This document shows positions 63,247 through 64,000 of a stretch of 64,000 nucleotides of DNA, one piece after another. Positions within the stretch are counted from its first letter, which is position 1, and the number at the start of each line of letters is the position of its first letter. The notes under the pieces were generated by a model. It saw only the letters and a program-made list of their open reading frames with translations. It did no database searches and was not told the origin of the DNA. The DNA is from Hyphomicrobiales bacterium 4NK60-0047b. Its GTDB lineage: Bacteria > Pseudomonadota > Alphaproteobacteria > Rhizobiales > HXMU1428-3. The stretch lies in assembly GCA_040367435.1 (NCBI GenBank), contig BAABWY010000006.1:62001-126000 (forward strand), given 5' to 3'. A program made the position numbers and the translations under genes.

Positions 63247-64000
63247 CTATTGAAGAAGGCGCACCGGGCGTTTGTCATAAAGAAAGGAGACACCTGCTGT
63301 TGCAATGACATCACCATTTTTAACTTGTCCTGCAATGAGGAGATCATTGTCACGTATATTGACAACTCTAACCTCACGCCGTTCAACAAATTTTTTCTCT
63401 TTATTAAAAATGAAAACATAAGCCTTTTCAGGCTCCCCGCTCGGTAAAACAGCTGTAGTGGGAACTGCAAAGGTTGGGACGCCAAGGTCTTGTTCAAATT
63501 TAAACGTCACTTCAGCGCTCATACCAGGGCGTAATTTATCAATTCTTTCACTCAGACCAATCGTGACAGGAAAAGCGTTTGCTTGCCCCGCTTGCGAGCT
63601 AATCTCTTTGACATAGCCTTTGATAGGAGCGCTAAGACCAATAGAGAGCTTCACATCGACCTCATTGCCAATCTTAACTTCATTGACCAAAGTTTCAGGC
63701 AGCGATACATCAACTTCATAATTATCTTCGGTATGAAGAGTGACAATTTCTTTGCCAGCGGTCACCTCTTCAAAAACTTCAACTGATTTTTCAGAAATGG
63801 CGCCATCAAACGGCGCCAAAAGAGAGGTCTTCGCAAGATCTCTTTTGGCAATTTTCAAGGCACTATCTTGAATAGAGACTTCACTGCGAGCGCTCTCGAG
63901 CGTTGCAAGCGAGCTATCAAATTCAGTCTTTGTAGTGAACTTCTTTTGATAAAGTTTACGTTGCTGTTCAAACTTTTTCTCAGCATCCGCAAGGCGCGCC
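63247..64000 (-). CDS. RND efflux periplasmic adaptor subunit (5' end beyond window)
   Basis: Partial gene. The reading frame is open to the window edge, and the part seen is about 250 residues. A coiled-coil hairpin segment (AEKKFEQQRKLYQKKFTT, SLATLESARSEVSIQD) lies before a lipoyl-like half (LLAPFDGAISEKSVEVFEEV), then the beta-barrel (VSLPETLVNEVKIGNEVDVKL) and the membrane-proximal domain. This is the C-terminal two-thirds of a HlyD/AcrA-type adaptor that pairs with the RND permease directly downstream. No outer-membrane factor is in the window. Confidence 0.9.
   Translation of the reverse strand, partial: ARLADAEKKFEQQRKLYQKKFTTKTEFDSSLATLESARSEVSIQDSALKIAKRDLAKTSLLAPFDGAISEKSVEVFEEVTAGKEIVTLHTEDNYEVDVSLPETLVNEVKIGNEVDVKLSIGLSAPIKGYVKEISSQAGQANAFPVTIGLSERIDKLRPGMSAEVTFKFEQDLGVPTFAVPTTAVLPSGEPEKAYVFIFNKEKKFVERREVRVVNIRDNDLLIAGQVKNGDVIATAGVSFLYDKRPVRLLQ

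Overview
The window looks like a chromosomal segment of an AT-rich alphaproteobacterium, most likely of the Hyphomicrobiales (Rhizobiales). Four things point there. The mcl / DUF1737 / mch / sdhCDAB gene order is one I associate with Rhizobiales. The tRNA-His has the aberrant alphaproteobacterial acceptor end (no G-1, G1-U72, A73). Two copies of the Rhizobiales-type intergenic palindrome (core AAAAGTGG..ACCGGTTTT) are present. A bufferin operon and an ECF sigma / RskA-like / fasciclin cluster fit the same group. No transposase, integrase or plasmid gene was seen. Species cannot be named from this sequence.

Layout. (1) 0.4-2.5 kb: tandem-AAA+ ATPase framed by inverted copies of a short hairpin repeat. 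(2) 2.5-3.0 kb: two inversely oriented copies of a hairpin-rich intergenic repeat. (3) 3.2-6.0 kb: copper-linked bufferin operon (DUF2282 precursor, DUF692, DUF2063, DoxX). (4) 6.0-25.4 kb: pdxY, then the central-carbon block mcl, DUF1737, mch, sdhC, sdhD, sdhA, sdhB. The block is split by a Wzx-like flippase, by about 9.6 kb of accessory genes (flavodoxin, MarR/methyltransferase/haloacetate dehalogenase, two TetR units, sterol desaturase, GFA, PEP-mutase-like) and by an FkbM methyltransferase between sdhA and sdhB. (5) 25.4-30.5 kb: ArsR with a DUF6428 partner, a tandem repeat block, a fasciclin / anti-sigma / ECF sigma module, small envelope proteins and tRNA-His. (6) 30.7-53.3 kb: a surface polysaccharide locus. 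It opens with a NusG paralogue and a MarR-type EPS regulator, then GDP-mannose and GDP-fucose synthesis (manC, fcl, gmd), a Wzm/Wzt ABC exporter, eight glycosyltransferases including an alpha-1,2-fucosyltransferase, four methyltransferases, an O-antigen-ligase-like protein and a UDP-glucose dehydrogenase. The product is probably a fucosylated, partly methylated glycan. (7) 53.6-64 kb: a two-component system whose NtrC-type regulator lacks GAFTGA, a DMT transporter, a slipin, a decayed tRNA-like sequence and an RND efflux pair cut by the window end.

The most unusual signal is non-coding. A family of structured intergenic repeats (about ten short hairpins, four longer multi-hairpin units) shows compensatory stem changes around constant loops. 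Repeat copies abut gene 3' ends so closely that the stop codons of bufC, sdhC and the arsR-like gene lie inside repeat sequence.
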